Made by a program: the position numbers and the translations under genes. Below, piece by piece: positions 7,022 through 13,502 of a DNA stretch of 13,519 bases (within the stretch, counting starts at the first letter, position 1; each line of letters begins with the position of its first letter). The stretch is from NCBI GenBank assembly GCA_900538885.1, contig UQAI01000040.1, forward strand, positions 1 through 13,519. Reading direction: 5' to 3'. This stretch comes from an uncultured Mollicutes bacterium (GTDB taxonomy: Bacteria > Bacillota_I > Bacilli_A > ML615J-28 > CAG-313). The notes beneath the pieces are model-generated. The model made no database searches. It saw only the letters and a list, made by a program, of their open reading frames with translations, and was not told where the DNA came from.

Positions 7022-7030
7022 TGATAAAAT
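7022..7030 (+). promoter_or_regulatory. Candidate extended -10 for the seven-helix membrane protein
   Basis: TGA-TAAAAT (7022-7030) lies 30 bases before the start codon and after the previous terminator, so a promoter is needed here. No clear -35 is found at 16-18 bases. Confidence 0.45.
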
Positions 7031-7060
7031 ATTCTTACAAATAATAGTGAGAGGCATATT

Positions 7061-7801
7061 ATGAATATTTTAAATCAAATTACACCAACTAGAAGTTTTA
7101 ATTTAGCATACATAATTTTAGATAGTTTGTTTATCATTACTTTATGCTTAATTTTATTTTTTAAAAAAAATAGACTAACATTACTTTTTGCATTATTTGG
7201 AGGAATTTTATATTTAGTAGTAGACTTTGGCATTTTCTATTTAGCTTTAAAGTCGAGAAGTATATATATAATTAAAGATGGTGAAATGATTTTACAGAAT
7301 GAAGGAATGACATTTTTAATTCTTACTTGGATGTCACTAAGTTACGGAATTACTAATTTTGCGTTTATTTGGCTAGCTTTAAAAAAGGATAAATATTTTT
7401 TGCATTATACACTCCTTATATTAGGATGGTGGTTGGTTGTACCTATTCTTTCTAAAATGGGTGGAGCTAGTAATATTATAACAATACGTACCACTAATGA
7501 ATATCACTGGGTTATGGCGTTAATTTTAGTAATTGGATATGGAGCTTTAATTATATATGATATGTTTGGTAAGAAAAAAGTTTATAATATATTATTACTC
7601 AATGCTATTGGTATTACGGTACAACTTGGTTGGGAACTAGCTTTATTAATTAATGGCATTAGGCCTTGGAATGAAATGAGTGTTAAAACATTAATTATTA
7701 ATTCATTAATTGAAACTAATTTAGGAATGCCATATATATATTTAATATATCTTGCGATTACTAAACACTTTAGTGAAGATCTAAAGAAAAAAGGGGTTTG
7801 A
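7061..7801 (+). CDS. Seven-helix integral membrane protein, unknown
   Basis: 246 residues, about seven hydrophobic helices (roughly 15-35, 41-62, 84-107, 114-132, 149-168, 174-197, 212-235) with short loops and a basic C-terminal tail, EDLKKKGV. The ATG follows GAGAGG (7049-7054). Polar and aromatic residues sit in the second half (GWELALLINGIRP, then SLIETNLGMPYIYLIY), which might form a ligand or catalytic pocket. I do not recognise the family and give no function. It follows a multidrug-type MerR regulator and could be under its control, but a terminator separates them. The stop is TGA, the only TGA stop among the genes here, and it lies inside the terminator stem shared with holA. If TGA were read through, only six more residues would be added. 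Confidence 0.75.
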   Translation: MNILNQITPTRSFNLAYIILDSLFIITLCLILFFKKNRLTLLFALFGGILYLVVDFGIFYLALKSRSIYIIKDGEMILQNEGMTFLILTWMSLSYGITNFAFIWLALKKDKYFLHYTLLILGWWLVVPILSKMGGASNIITIRTTNEYHWVMALILVIGYGALIIYDMFGKKKVYNILLLNAIGITVQLGWELALLINGIRPWNEMSVKTLIINSLIETNLGMPYIYLIYLAITKHFSEDLKKKGV

Positions 7802-7820
7802 TTGTACATCGAACCTCTTT
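7787..7820. terminator. Bidirectional terminator between the membrane protein and holA
   Basis: AAAGGGGTTTGAT (7790-7802) pairs with ATCGAACCTCTTT (7808-7820), including two G-U pairs on the plus strand, around the loop TGTAC. The A run 7787-7792 gives a T tract for minus-strand transcripts (holA). The plus-strand T tract is short. It overlaps the stop codon of the upstream gene. Confidence 0.75.
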
Positions 7821-7823
7821 AAT

Positions 7824-8798
7824 TTATAATTGGACAATTAGCAAATCTAAACCAATTGAACGATCAATTTGTCCTGATTTAATTTTGTAATCTAAATCAG
7901 CCATTTTTTTAATATAGTTCTCTAAATCATGAATCTTAAAACTTTTCGCATTTTTAACCATATAAAAAGCACGACCAGGGCTTACATTAAAAAATTTAGC
8001 AATATCATTTTGTGAATGTCCTACTTTCAATAATTTATTAATAGTTAACATTTCAATAAAACTATTATTTATCATTGAAATAATTCCCATAACATCCTTG
8101 GTATTAGCAATTAATTGTTGATAGATAGTTGATACAGCTATATGATTATGATCAACAATAGCTTTAATAAGGTTAAATACTTCATTAGATAAATCTTTAG
8201 TTACCACATTTTTAACATCATCGGCACTAACAGTTCCACCTTTACCAACATAAGTGGAAAGTTTATCGATTTCTTGTTCCATTCTTATTTGGTTGTTGTT
8301 AAGATAATTCATAAAAGTATTAAGAGCTTCCTCTTTAATTTCGATTCCATTACTAGCAAAACTTCTAATTACCCAACCCTTCAATTCAATCTCTTGTGAT
8401 TCATCATAATTAATGATTAAAGCAACGTTTTTTAATATTTTATAAATTTCATTAGATTGATTAATTTTAATGTTAGCCGCATCAATCATTAATACAGTTG
8501 TTTCACTAGGATTTTTAAGATATTTTATGAATGCTTTAACATCTTGAGGAATATCTTCTTTATTTTTAGTGAGGAAAGTTGGATTACGTAAAATTATTAC
8601 CTTCAAATCTTCAAGTAGAGGAAAAGTGATAGCATCATTAATAACGGTTGTAAGCGATGTTGTTTCCATATCATATTTTATGACAGTATATTCTTGCTTG
8701 TTATAACTTTGAAGAATACGTTTAATTCTATTTTTAATAAAAACTTCTGAAGTTCCCGTAAATAAATATATGAGATCATCATCTTTAGTAAGAGCCAT
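7824..8798 (-). CDS. holA: DNA polymerase III delta subunit (clamp loader)
   Basis: 324 residues, the usual length for the Bacillota HolA/YqeN protein. It is the delta subunit of the clamp-loader complex, which opens the sliding clamp and loads it at primed DNA. The N-terminal AAA+-like fold lacks a Walker A motif, as expected for delta (DLIYLFTGTSEVFIKNRIKR). The middle has the delta-type LTTVINDAITFPLLEDLKVI and VLMIDAANIKINQSNEIYK stretches. The C-terminal collar helices end in the familiar KIKSGQIDRSIGLDLLIVQL. The start follows GGAGG at about 10 bases. In many Bacillota holA lies beside rpsT and gpr; here gpr is the divergent neighbour and rpsT is not between them, so the neighbourhood is partly kept. 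Confidence 0.9.
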   Translation of the reverse strand: MALTKDDDLIYLFTGTSEVFIKNRIKRILQSYNKQEYTVIKYDMETTSLTTVINDAITFPLLEDLKVIILRNPTFLTKNKEDIPQDVKAFIKYLKNPSETTVLMIDAANIKINQSNEIYKILKNVALIINYDESQEIELKGWVIRSFASNGIEIKEEALNTFMNYLNNNQIRMEQEIDKLSTYVGKGGTVSADDVKNVVTKDLSNEVFNLIKAIVDHNHIAVSTIYQQLIANTKDVMGIISMINNSFIEMLTINKLLKVGHSQNDIAKFFNVSPGRAFYMVKNAKSFKIHDLENYIKKMADLDYKIKSGQIDRSIGLDLLIVQL

Positions 8799-8829
8799 AG
8801 TTATCCTCCTTGTATTTATTAGTATAGTT

Positions 8830-8838
8830 ATTATACCA
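8830..8838 (-). promoter_or_regulatory. Extended -10 of holA
   Basis: The minus strand reads TGG-TATAAT (-10 at 8835-8830), 32 bases before the holA start. The -35 region is A/T-rich without a clear hexamer. Confidence 0.6.
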
Positions 8839-8891
8839 TTAATCTAAAAAAAAATAACGTTTAATGCAAAAAAAATAATAAAATAGTAAAG

Positions 8892-8901
8892 TTTGGCCAA
8901 A
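8892..8901. promoter_or_regulatory. 10-bp perfect palindrome before gpr
   Basis: TTTGGCCAAA lies 20 bases before the gpr start, just ahead of its ribosome binding site. It is G/C-rich against a very A/T-rich surround. It could be a binding site for a regulator, or chance. Confidence 0.35.
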
Positions 8902-8921
8902 ATAAAAAAGAGGTGATACTT

Positions 8922-9914
8922 ATGAATAAACAAAATTTAAGAGACCATCAAAAATGGAATGTGCGAACTGACTTAGCTTATGATGAGGTAATAAATCATC
9001 AAACTGATTTACCTGATCTTGTACAAAGCGATGAAAAATTATATGATATTCCCATTTATAAAAGTGTGATAGGCCCAAATGCTTCAAAAATAATAAATAA
9101 AAAGGTAGGAACTTATTATACAATAGATTTAGAAAATATTGATTTTCATGATTTGACAATTTGTGAAAATATTGAAAAAGCCGTTGGGAATATTATTAAA
9201 AGATTTATTATTCAAAAAAAGCTTTCAAAAGGAAAGTGCTTACTTGTAGGACTTGGTAATATCAACGTAACACCTGATGCTCTTGGTCCGTATGTTATGG
9301 ATAATGTAATTGTTACAAGGCATTTATTTAAAATGAATAGTGTCAGTGAAGGTTTTAGTGAAGTTAGTGCAATTTCTCCTGGGGTAATGGGAACTACTGG
9401 AATTGAAACATTTGATATAATTAAAGCAGTTAAAGAAAAAATAGATGTGGATTACATGATTGTTGTTGATGCCCTTGCGTCTAACTCCACAAAAAGAGTA
9501 AATAAAACTATTCAGATAACAGATACCGGGATAAGCCCTGGATCGGGTGTAGGTAATAAACGCAAAGAATTAAGTGAAGCAACAGTAGGAATTCCAGTTC
9601 TTGCGGTAGGGGTACCAACAGTAGTTGATGCTGTTACAATAACAAATGATACAATAAATTATGTGATAAACTATTTACTTAAAGAAGGAACTAATAGTGA
9701 TAATAATGCAAAAGAATTATTAATGGGTCAAATTGGTTTACTTAGTGAAGATGAAAAGCATGCACTAATGTATGATATATTATCACCTACAGGATATAAT
9801 TTAATGGTAACTCCTAAAGAAGTAGATGAAGATATTGAAGATTTATCAAAGATAATAGCAAGTGGAATAAACTTCGCAGTTCACTATGGGGTACTAGAAG
9901 GAAAAACTGAATAA
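8922..9914 (+). CDS. gpr: Spore germination protease (SASP-degrading)
   Basis: 330 residues from ATG 8922. An in-frame GTG at 8913 lies inside the ribosome binding site AGAGGTGAT and is rejected. Gpr cuts the small acid-soluble proteins that coat spore DNA, releasing amino acids during outgrowth. It is made as a zymogen in the forespore and removes its own N-terminal propeptide. Visible family marks: VRTDLAYDE at 14-22, resembling the self-cleavage site; VTPDALGP at 116-123 with Asp119; VVDALAS at 181-187 with Asp183, the two aspartates matching the essential pair of this unusual aspartic-type protease; SAISPGVMGTTGIE; and GVGNKRKELS. All key residues are present and the length is near the 368 of Bacillus, so the protein is probably functional. 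The next gene starts one base after its stop. No good sigma-A promoter is seen upstream, as expected for a forespore gene. Confidence 0.93.
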   Translation: MNKQNLRDHQKWNVRTDLAYDEVINHQTDLPDLVQSDEKLYDIPIYKSVIGPNASKIINKKVGTYYTIDLENIDFHDLTICENIEKAVGNIIKRFIIQKKLSKGKCLLVGLGNINVTPDALGPYVMDNVIVTRHLFKMNSVSEGFSEVSAISPGVMGTTGIETFDIIKAVKEKIDVDYMIVVDALASNSTKRVNKTIQITDTGISPGSGVGNKRKELSEATVGIPVLAVGVPTVVDAVTITNDTINYVINYLLKEGTNSDNNAKELLMGQIGLLSEDEKHALMYDILSPTGYNLMVTPKEVDEDIEDLSKIIASGINFAVHYGVLEGKTE

Positions 9915-9915
9915 T

Positions 9916-10158
9916 ATGAAAAAAGTAGTAGTCATATTCTTAATTTTAGTTTTTTTTCTAATAGGTATTAATATTGGTGGAAGTTATCATAATTATAGTA
10001 AAATGTTTGAAGATGCTAAAAATGAATTTGAAGAAGAAATAACTTTACCCGATAATAATTATGAACCAAAAACGTTAAAACCTAAAGAAGGTTTAATAAA
10101 TAAAATTGCAAATGGAATTGATGGAATAATCGAAAAATTTACAAATAAATTAAGATAG
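9916..10158 (+). CDS. Short membrane-anchored protein, possibly YqxA-like
   Basis: 80 residues, starting one base after the gpr stop, so translation is probably coupled. A short N-terminus and one hydrophobic helix (about 3-22, VVVIFLILVFFLIGINIGG) anchor it. An acidic middle (FEDAKNEFEEEITLPDNNYE) and an amphipathic C-terminal helix (LINKIANGIDGIIEKFTNKL) follow. In Bacillus the order is gpr-spoIIP-yqxA; YqxA is also a small single-helix protein, and position plus form suggest an equivalent with spoIIP lost or moved. The link is from context and general shape only. No separate ribosome binding site is visible; the gpr end supplies only weak purine-rich sequence (GAAGGAAAA, 9897-9905). A terminator follows at once. 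Confidence 0.7.
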   Translation: MKKVVVIFLILVFFLIGINIGGSYHNYSKMFEDAKNEFEEEITLPDNNYEPKTLKPKEGLINKIANGIDGIIEKFTNKLR

Positions 10159-10176
10159 CACCATTTGGTGCTTTTT
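10157..10176 (+). terminator. Rho-independent terminator of the gpr operon
   Basis: AGCACC (10157-10162), loop ATTT, GGTGCT (10167-10172), then T to 10176. The first bases belong to the TAG stop of the preceding gene. Confidence 0.85.
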
Positions 10177-10239
10177 AAAATGGAAATAAAGAAATTATTA
10201 CGTATTATATAAGTGTAGTGATAATTAATAACTGTATGC

Positions 10240-10268
10240 TTGCAATTTTCTTGTTTTTATGATATAAT
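10240..10268 (+). promoter_or_regulatory. Sigma-A promoter of pgsA-recA
   Basis: TTGCAA (10240-10245) and TATAAT (10263-10268) with a 17-base spacer; TGA before the -10 gives an extended element. It lies 30 bases before the preferred pgsA start. recA has no evident promoter of its own, so this probably serves both. Confidence 0.8.
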
Positions 10269-10287
10269 TCTATTAAATAAAAACAAG
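10250..10287. promoter_or_regulatory. Perfect 10-bp dyad flanking the pgsA -10
   Basis: CTTGTTTTTA (10250-10259) and TAAAAACAAG (10278-10287) are exact inverted copies with 18 bases between. The left arm lies in the promoter spacer and the right arm near the transcript start, touching the ribosome binding site. The left arm is not transcribed, so this would act as DNA, for example as an operator. Confidence 0.45.
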
Positions 10288-10298
10288 GTGGGATGAAA

Positions 10299-10940
10299 AT
10301 GAATTTACCTAATAAACTAACAATTTTTAGAATATTGCTAATCCCTATAATTATGATAGTATACGGAATTAGAGCATGGCGTACACCGATATTCGAAGGA
10401 ATGGATGCTTTAACAATATCTAATTTTATAATTTTAATTTTAATATTTATTGGTTCTATAACTGATTTTCTTGATGGAAAAATTGCAAGAAAATATAATC
10501 TAGTAACTAATTTTGGAAAATTTTTAGACCCTATAGCTGACAAATTGCTTGTAGTAACAGGATTTGTTATCTTAATGGATCAATCAAATACATATGGTAA
10601 TAGATTATTTAGCTGGTGGATGCTTGCGATAATTTTAGCAAGAGAGTTCATTATTTCAGGTATGCGTTTAATCGCAGTTGAGAATAATAAAGTTATCGCC
10701 GCAAGTATGTGGGGGAAAGTTAAAACAACTATCCAATTTATAACTTTAATATATTTATTCTTGGGAATTGCTCATTCATCAAAACAAAGTGGTTATATAC
10801 TTTATGATACAATCGGCTTAATCCTTATTTATGCGACACTTGTTGCGACAATTTTTAGTGGTTGGGATTATTTAGCCAAAAATAAAGATGTATTATCAGA
10901 AAACGTTAATAATAAGAAAAAGAATTCTAAAAAGAATTAG
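10299..10940 (+). CDS. pgsA: CDP-diacylglycerol-glycerol-3-phosphate phosphatidyltransferase
   Basis: Makes phosphatidylglycerol phosphate from CDP-diacylglycerol and glycerol 3-phosphate at the membrane, the first committed step to phosphatidylglycerol. 213 residues from ATG 10299, giving the family start MNLPNKLTIFRI. An ATG two codons earlier (10293) is too close to AAGGTGG (10285-10291). The CDP-alcohol phosphotransferase signature is complete: Asp56, Asp59-Gly60, Ala63-Arg64, Gly73, Asp77, Asp81 (DFLDGKIARKY, then GKFLDPIADK). About five to six hydrophobic helices surround it, and a Lys/Asn-rich tail ends the protein. recA begins 13 bases after the stop. In Bacillus cinA commonly lies between pgsA and recA; here it is absent. 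Confidence 0.93.
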   Translation: MNLPNKLTIFRILLIPIIMIVYGIRAWRTPIFEGMDALTISNFIILILIFIGSITDFLDGKIARKYNLVTNFGKFLDPIADKLLVVTGFVILMDQSNTYGNRLFSWWMLAIILAREFIISGMRLIAVENNKVIAASMWGKVKTTIQFITLIYLFLGIAHSSKQSGYILYDTIGLILIYATLVATIFSGWDYLAKNKDVLSENVNNKKKNSKKN

Positions 10941-10953
10941 AAAGGAAAAGTAA

Positions 10954-11991
10954 ATGGCAGAAGCAAAAGTAAAACAACTTAATATGGATGATATTGAACC
11001 ATCAAAAGATCCAGCCAAAGAGAAGGCCCTTGCAGAAGCATTTAAGACCATTGAAAAGAATTATGGAAAAGGCTCAATTATGAAACTTGGTGATCGTGCT
11101 CAAGAAAAACTTGAAGTAATTTCAACAGGTTCAATAGCTCTTGATGCAGCACTTGGTGTTGGTGGTTATCCTAAAGGAAGAATAATTGAAATTTATGGAC
11201 CTGAATCTAGTGGTAAAACAACATTTGCTCTTCATGCAATTGCTGAAGCACAAAAAAAAGGTGGCTATGCAGCTTTCATTGATGCTGAACATGCCCTAGA
11301 TCCTGTATACGCAAAAGCACTAGGTGTAGATATTGATAATCTAATTTTATCACAACCTGATGATGGTGAACAAGCCTTAGAAATAGTTGAAGCATTAATT
11401 AGAAGTAATGCAATTGATATTATTGTAGTTGACTCAGTTGCTGCTCTTGTACCTAAAGCAGAAATAGAAGGTGATATGGGAGCAAGTCATGTTGGCTTAC
11501 AAGCAAGATTAATGAGTCAAGCAATGCGTAAACTTGCTGGTGCAATTGCCAAATCAAAAGCAGTCGCAATCTTTATCAACCAAATTCGTGAAAAAGTTGG
11601 TGTATTATTTGGTAGTCCTGAAACTACTTCAGGAGGTCGTGCTTTAAAATTCTATGCAACAATTCGCTTAGATATAAGAAGAGTCGACCAAATTAAAGTT
11701 GGTACTGAACCAATCGGAAATACTACAAGAATTAAAGTTGTAAAGAATAAAGTGGCACCTCCATTTAGAACAGCAGATGTTGATCTAATTTACGGTAAAG
11801 GAATTTCTCATGAAGGAGAACTTTTAGACTTAGCAGTTAATGCAGATATTGTTGAAAAGAGTGGAGCTTGGTTTTCATATAATGGAGATCGTTTAGGTCA
11901 AGGTCGTGAAAACGTAAAAGAACTCTTAAAACAAAATCCTGAATTATGTAAAGAAATCGAAACAAAAGTAAGAGAAAAACTTTTTTCATAG
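10954..11991 (+). CDS. recA: Recombinase A
   Basis: DNA-dependent ATPase that forms filaments on single-stranded DNA, drives strand exchange, and in many bacteria triggers LexA self-cleavage. 345 residues, the usual length. Visible: Walker A GPESSGKT at 82-89; catalytic Glu112 in DAEHALD; Walker B IIVVD ending at Asp160; loop L1 around 172-181 (EGDMGASHVG); Gln210 in INQIREK; loop L2 around 216-231 (GVLFGSPETTSGGRAL). The N-terminus carries about 15 extra charged residues, and the C-terminus (KVREKLFS) lacks the acidic tail of the enterobacterial protein. ATG 10954 follows AAAGGA at seven bases. It is probably co-transcribed with pgsA. No GAAC-N4-GTTC type LexA box was found near pgsA or recA. 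No terminator is visible before upp. Confidence 0.97.
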   Translation: MAEAKVKQLNMDDIEPSKDPAKEKALAEAFKTIEKNYGKGSIMKLGDRAQEKLEVISTGSIALDAALGVGGYPKGRIIEIYGPESSGKTTFALHAIAEAQKKGGYAAFIDAEHALDPVYAKALGVDIDNLILSQPDDGEQALEIVEALIRSNAIDIIVVDSVAALVPKAEIEGDMGASHVGLQARLMSQAMRKLAGAIAKSKAVAIFINQIREKVGVLFGSPETTSGGRALKFYATIRLDIRRVDQIKVGTEPIGNTTRIKVVKNKVAPPFRTADVDLIYGKGISHEGELLDLAVNADIVEKSGAWFSYNGDRLGQGRENVKELLKQNPELCKEIETKVREKLFS

Positions 11992-12125
11992 TTAGATACG
12001 GTCCGCTCATATGACCTTAAACATGGAGAGAGGAAAGGAAACGACATAAAAAACTGAGTACCGTAAATTTTGGCGATTAGGTATCGTTATTCCAACGCCT
12101 ATGACAATGAAAGGAAGAATGCACC
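11992..12125 (+). ncRNA. Structured-looking leader between recA and upp
   Basis: 134 bases with more G/C than the other spacers, no reading frame and no clear terminator or promoter. Possible pairings: TACGGT (11997-12002) with ACCGTA (12060-12065); GGTC (12000-12003) with GACC (12013-12016); GATAC (11995-11999) with GTATC (12081-12085); GGCG (12072-12075) with CGCC (12096-12099). The first and third compete, as in a two-state RNA switch. A purine-rich unpaired stretch (GGAGAGAGGAAAGGAAACGA, 12025-12044) lies between. The upp ribosome binding site AAAGGA (12110-12115) follows directly. It does not match the purine, TPP, SAM, lysine, M-box, THF, glycine or T-box consensuses as I know them, and fits the PyrR-binding loop only loosely. 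The RNA call is inference. Confidence 0.4.
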
Positions 12126-12752
12126 ATGAGTAAAGTAGTAATATTTAACCATCCACTAATTAATCATAAACTATCAAGAATGAGAGAAAAAGAAACTAAC
12201 ACTAAGGATTTCCGTGAAGCTTTAAATGAAATATCAGCACTTATGGCCTATGAAGTAACAAGAGATTTACCAGTTAGGGAAACTAAAATTCATACACCAA
12301 TTGCTGAAGCAGTGGGATATGAACTATCTTCTGAACTTGTTATTGTTCCTATTTTAAGAGCAGGACTTGGAATGGTTGATGGAATTCATAATTTACTTCC
12401 CACCGCAAAAATAGGTCATATTGGATTATTTAGAAATGAAGAAACTTTAAAACCAGAATTATACTATGCTAAGTTTCCTCCTACAATTCAAGATGGTATT
12501 GTCTTTCTTGTTGATCCAATGCTAGCTACTGGTGGAAGTGCAGTTGAAGCCATTAATATTCTAAAAACTAAGGGCGCGAAAAAAATAGTATATATCGGTT
12601 TAGTAGGTGTAGATGTAGGAATTGAAAATATTCAGAAACATCATCCTGACGTTGATATATACCTTGCGGCGAAAGATGAAAAATTAAATGAAAAAGGTTA
12701 CATAGTTCCAGGCCTTGGTGACTGTGGTGATCGAATCTTTGGCACTAAATAA
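12126..12752 (+). CDS. upp: Uracil phosphoribosyltransferase
   Basis: Cytoplasmic salvage enzyme making UMP from uracil and PRPP. 208 residues, against 209 in Bacillus. The PRPP-binding loop is VDPMLATGGSA (129-139). The C-terminal uracil-binding region is GYIVPGLGDCGDR (191-203), ending RIFGTK as in the family. PILRAGLGMVDG (75-86) is the conserved flexible-loop region, and ATG 12126 gives the family's short N-terminus. AAAGGA (12110-12115) is the ribosome binding site at ten bases, slightly long. With no terminator after recA, it may be read from the pgsA promoter through the leader, where control could occur. In Bacillus it neighbours glyA and atpB, so this location is different. Confidence 0.95.
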   Translation: MSKVVIFNHPLINHKLSRMREKETNTKDFREALNEISALMAYEVTRDLPVRETKIHTPIAEAVGYELSSELVIVPILRAGLGMVDGIHNLLPTAKIGHIGLFRNEETLKPELYYAKFPPTIQDGIVFLVDPMLATGGSAVEAINILKTKGAKKIVYIGLVGVDVGIENIQKHHPDVDIYLAAKDEKLNEKGYIVPGLGDCGDRIFGTK

Positions 12753-12803
12753 AAAATAAGCAAATAGTAAAATGGGATTAACCCAAATTATTATTTGCTT
12801 TTT
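12751..12803. terminator. Bidirectional terminator between upp and recU
   Basis: AAGCAAATA (12758-12766) pairs with TATTTGCTT (12792-12800); inside, GGG (12774-12776) can pair with CCC (12782-12784). T's follow on the plus strand (12799-12803) and the A run 12751-12756 provides the T tract for the minus strand. It includes the last codons and stop of recU. Confidence 0.88.
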
Positions 12804-13389
12804 CTATTAATATATCAACAACATCCAAATAGTTAATGCGTGGATTAAAACCTAACTTTAATTGATAAGCATGCTCTTTAAAATATTCATATGGTATACT
12901 TTTACGTCCATCTTTTAAAGATTCATTATATAAGTTTACAAGATCAGTTGTTGGTAGTAAAAATACTTCATGATGAAGGCTAAATTCAATTATTAAAAAT
13001 GAAATCCCACCCATTGTTTGTACAGTTTCCAAATGTTTAATTTGATGGTCATAAATGTTTTTAAAAGGAAAAGAATTAAAGTGACAACTTTTAGCTTCAA
13101 AATCAATGTATTTTCCTTTATAAATTCCATTATAATCGGTTGTAGATGGCATCCGATAATATGCTTCAGTAATTCTAGCTTTATTACGTGATGGGTACTC
13201 TACTTTAACAATTTGAATAGGAGTTGGTTTTTTATAAATACTAGCAACATTTTTTGACAAATAGTATTGATTACTTTCATTAATTAAATCTTCAAAATCA
13301 ACACCTAAATGTGATTTTCTAACATCTTTCTTTTTGTTTTTAGTTTCTACTACCGTAGTCTTTGTCATTCCGTTTGGATACTTTATCAT
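12778..13389 (-). CDS. recU: Holliday junction resolvase
   Basis: Cuts Holliday junctions in recombination and chromosome segregation, and in Bacillus also modulates RecA. 203 residues, against 206 in Bacillus. It starts with the family's MIKYPNG and has the central KKPTPIQIVKVEYP and the nuclease core TTDYNGIYKGKYIDFEAK. Metal-site residues Asp85, Glu98 and Lys100 have the same spacing as Asp88, Glu101 and Lys103 of Bacillus RecU; DHQIKH (114-119) supplies the conserved Gln116. The N-terminal Lys/Thr-rich segment (about 8-25) fits the poorly ordered arm that contacts DNA. ATG 13389 follows AGGTGAT (13401-13395) at five bases. It converges with upp. In Bacilli recU usually precedes a penicillin-binding protein gene; here nothing follows it on its strand before upp. 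Confidence 0.95.
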   Translation of the reverse strand: MIKYPNGMTKTTVVETKNKKKDVRKSHLGVDFEDLINESNQYYLSKNVASIYKKPTPIQIVKVEYPSRNKARITEAYYRMPSTTDYNGIYKGKYIDFEAKSCHFNSFPFKNIYDHQIKHLETVQTMGGISFLIIEFSLHHEVFLLPTTDLVNLYNESLKDGRKSIPYEYFKEHAYQLKLGFNPRINYLDVVDILIEKANNNLG

Positions 13390-13406
13390 TAATCATCACC
13401 TAAAAC

Positions 13407-13436
13407 ATTATAACATAAATGATACTAATAAAACAA
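13407..13436 (-). promoter_or_regulatory. Proximal candidate promoter of recU
   Basis: The minus strand has TTGTTT (13436-13431) and TATAAT (13412-13407) with an 18-base spacer, about 17 bases before the start codon. The leader would be very short but would contain the ribosome binding site. Confidence 0.6.
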
Positions 13437-13452
13437 TGAGAATGAAATAAAA

Positions 13453-13481
13453 AATATAAATAGGAAATGACGGTTTGTCAA
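13453..13481 (-). promoter_or_regulatory. Distal candidate promoter of recU
   Basis: The minus strand has a consensus TTGACA (13481-13476) and TATATT (13458-13453) exactly 17 bases apart. With the proximal site this would give tandem promoters. Confidence 0.65.
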
Positions 13482-13488
13482 TCATCGT

Positions 13489-13502
13489 GCACAAAATTGT
13501 GC
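13489..13502. promoter_or_regulatory. Palindrome upstream of recU distal promoter
   Basis: GCACAAAATTGTGC has arms GCACAA and TTGTGC around AA. It ends 7 bases upstream of the distal -35, a position suited to an activator or to a regulator shared with a gene beyond the window edge. Confidence 0.4.

Noticed and set aside
7582..7809. Overlapping reverse-strand frames inside the larger genes
   Set aside because: They lie antisense to coding sequence, have no ribosome binding sites or recognisable motifs, and are shadows of the real genes.
8913..8921. GTG start for gpr
   Set aside because: It is part of the ribosome binding site AGAGGTGAT; ATG 8922 is correctly spaced.
12000..12100. Fluoride, TPP, THF or T-box riboswitch before upp
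   Set aside because: Fragments (for example GGCGAT or CTGAG) resemble parts of these classes, but the remaining conserved core bases are absent.
11992..12125. PyrR-binding attenuator before upp
   Set aside because: The stretch GGAGAGAGG is only loosely similar to the PyrR loop, and no terminator hairpin with a U run follows, so I do not call it.
4335..12752. Genetic code 4 (TGA as Trp), suggested by AT-richness and the in-frame TGA in the TetR relic
   Set aside because: All tryptophans in the intact proteins are TGG, the conserved genes contain no in-frame TGA, and the relic has a separate frameshift that a code change does not repair.
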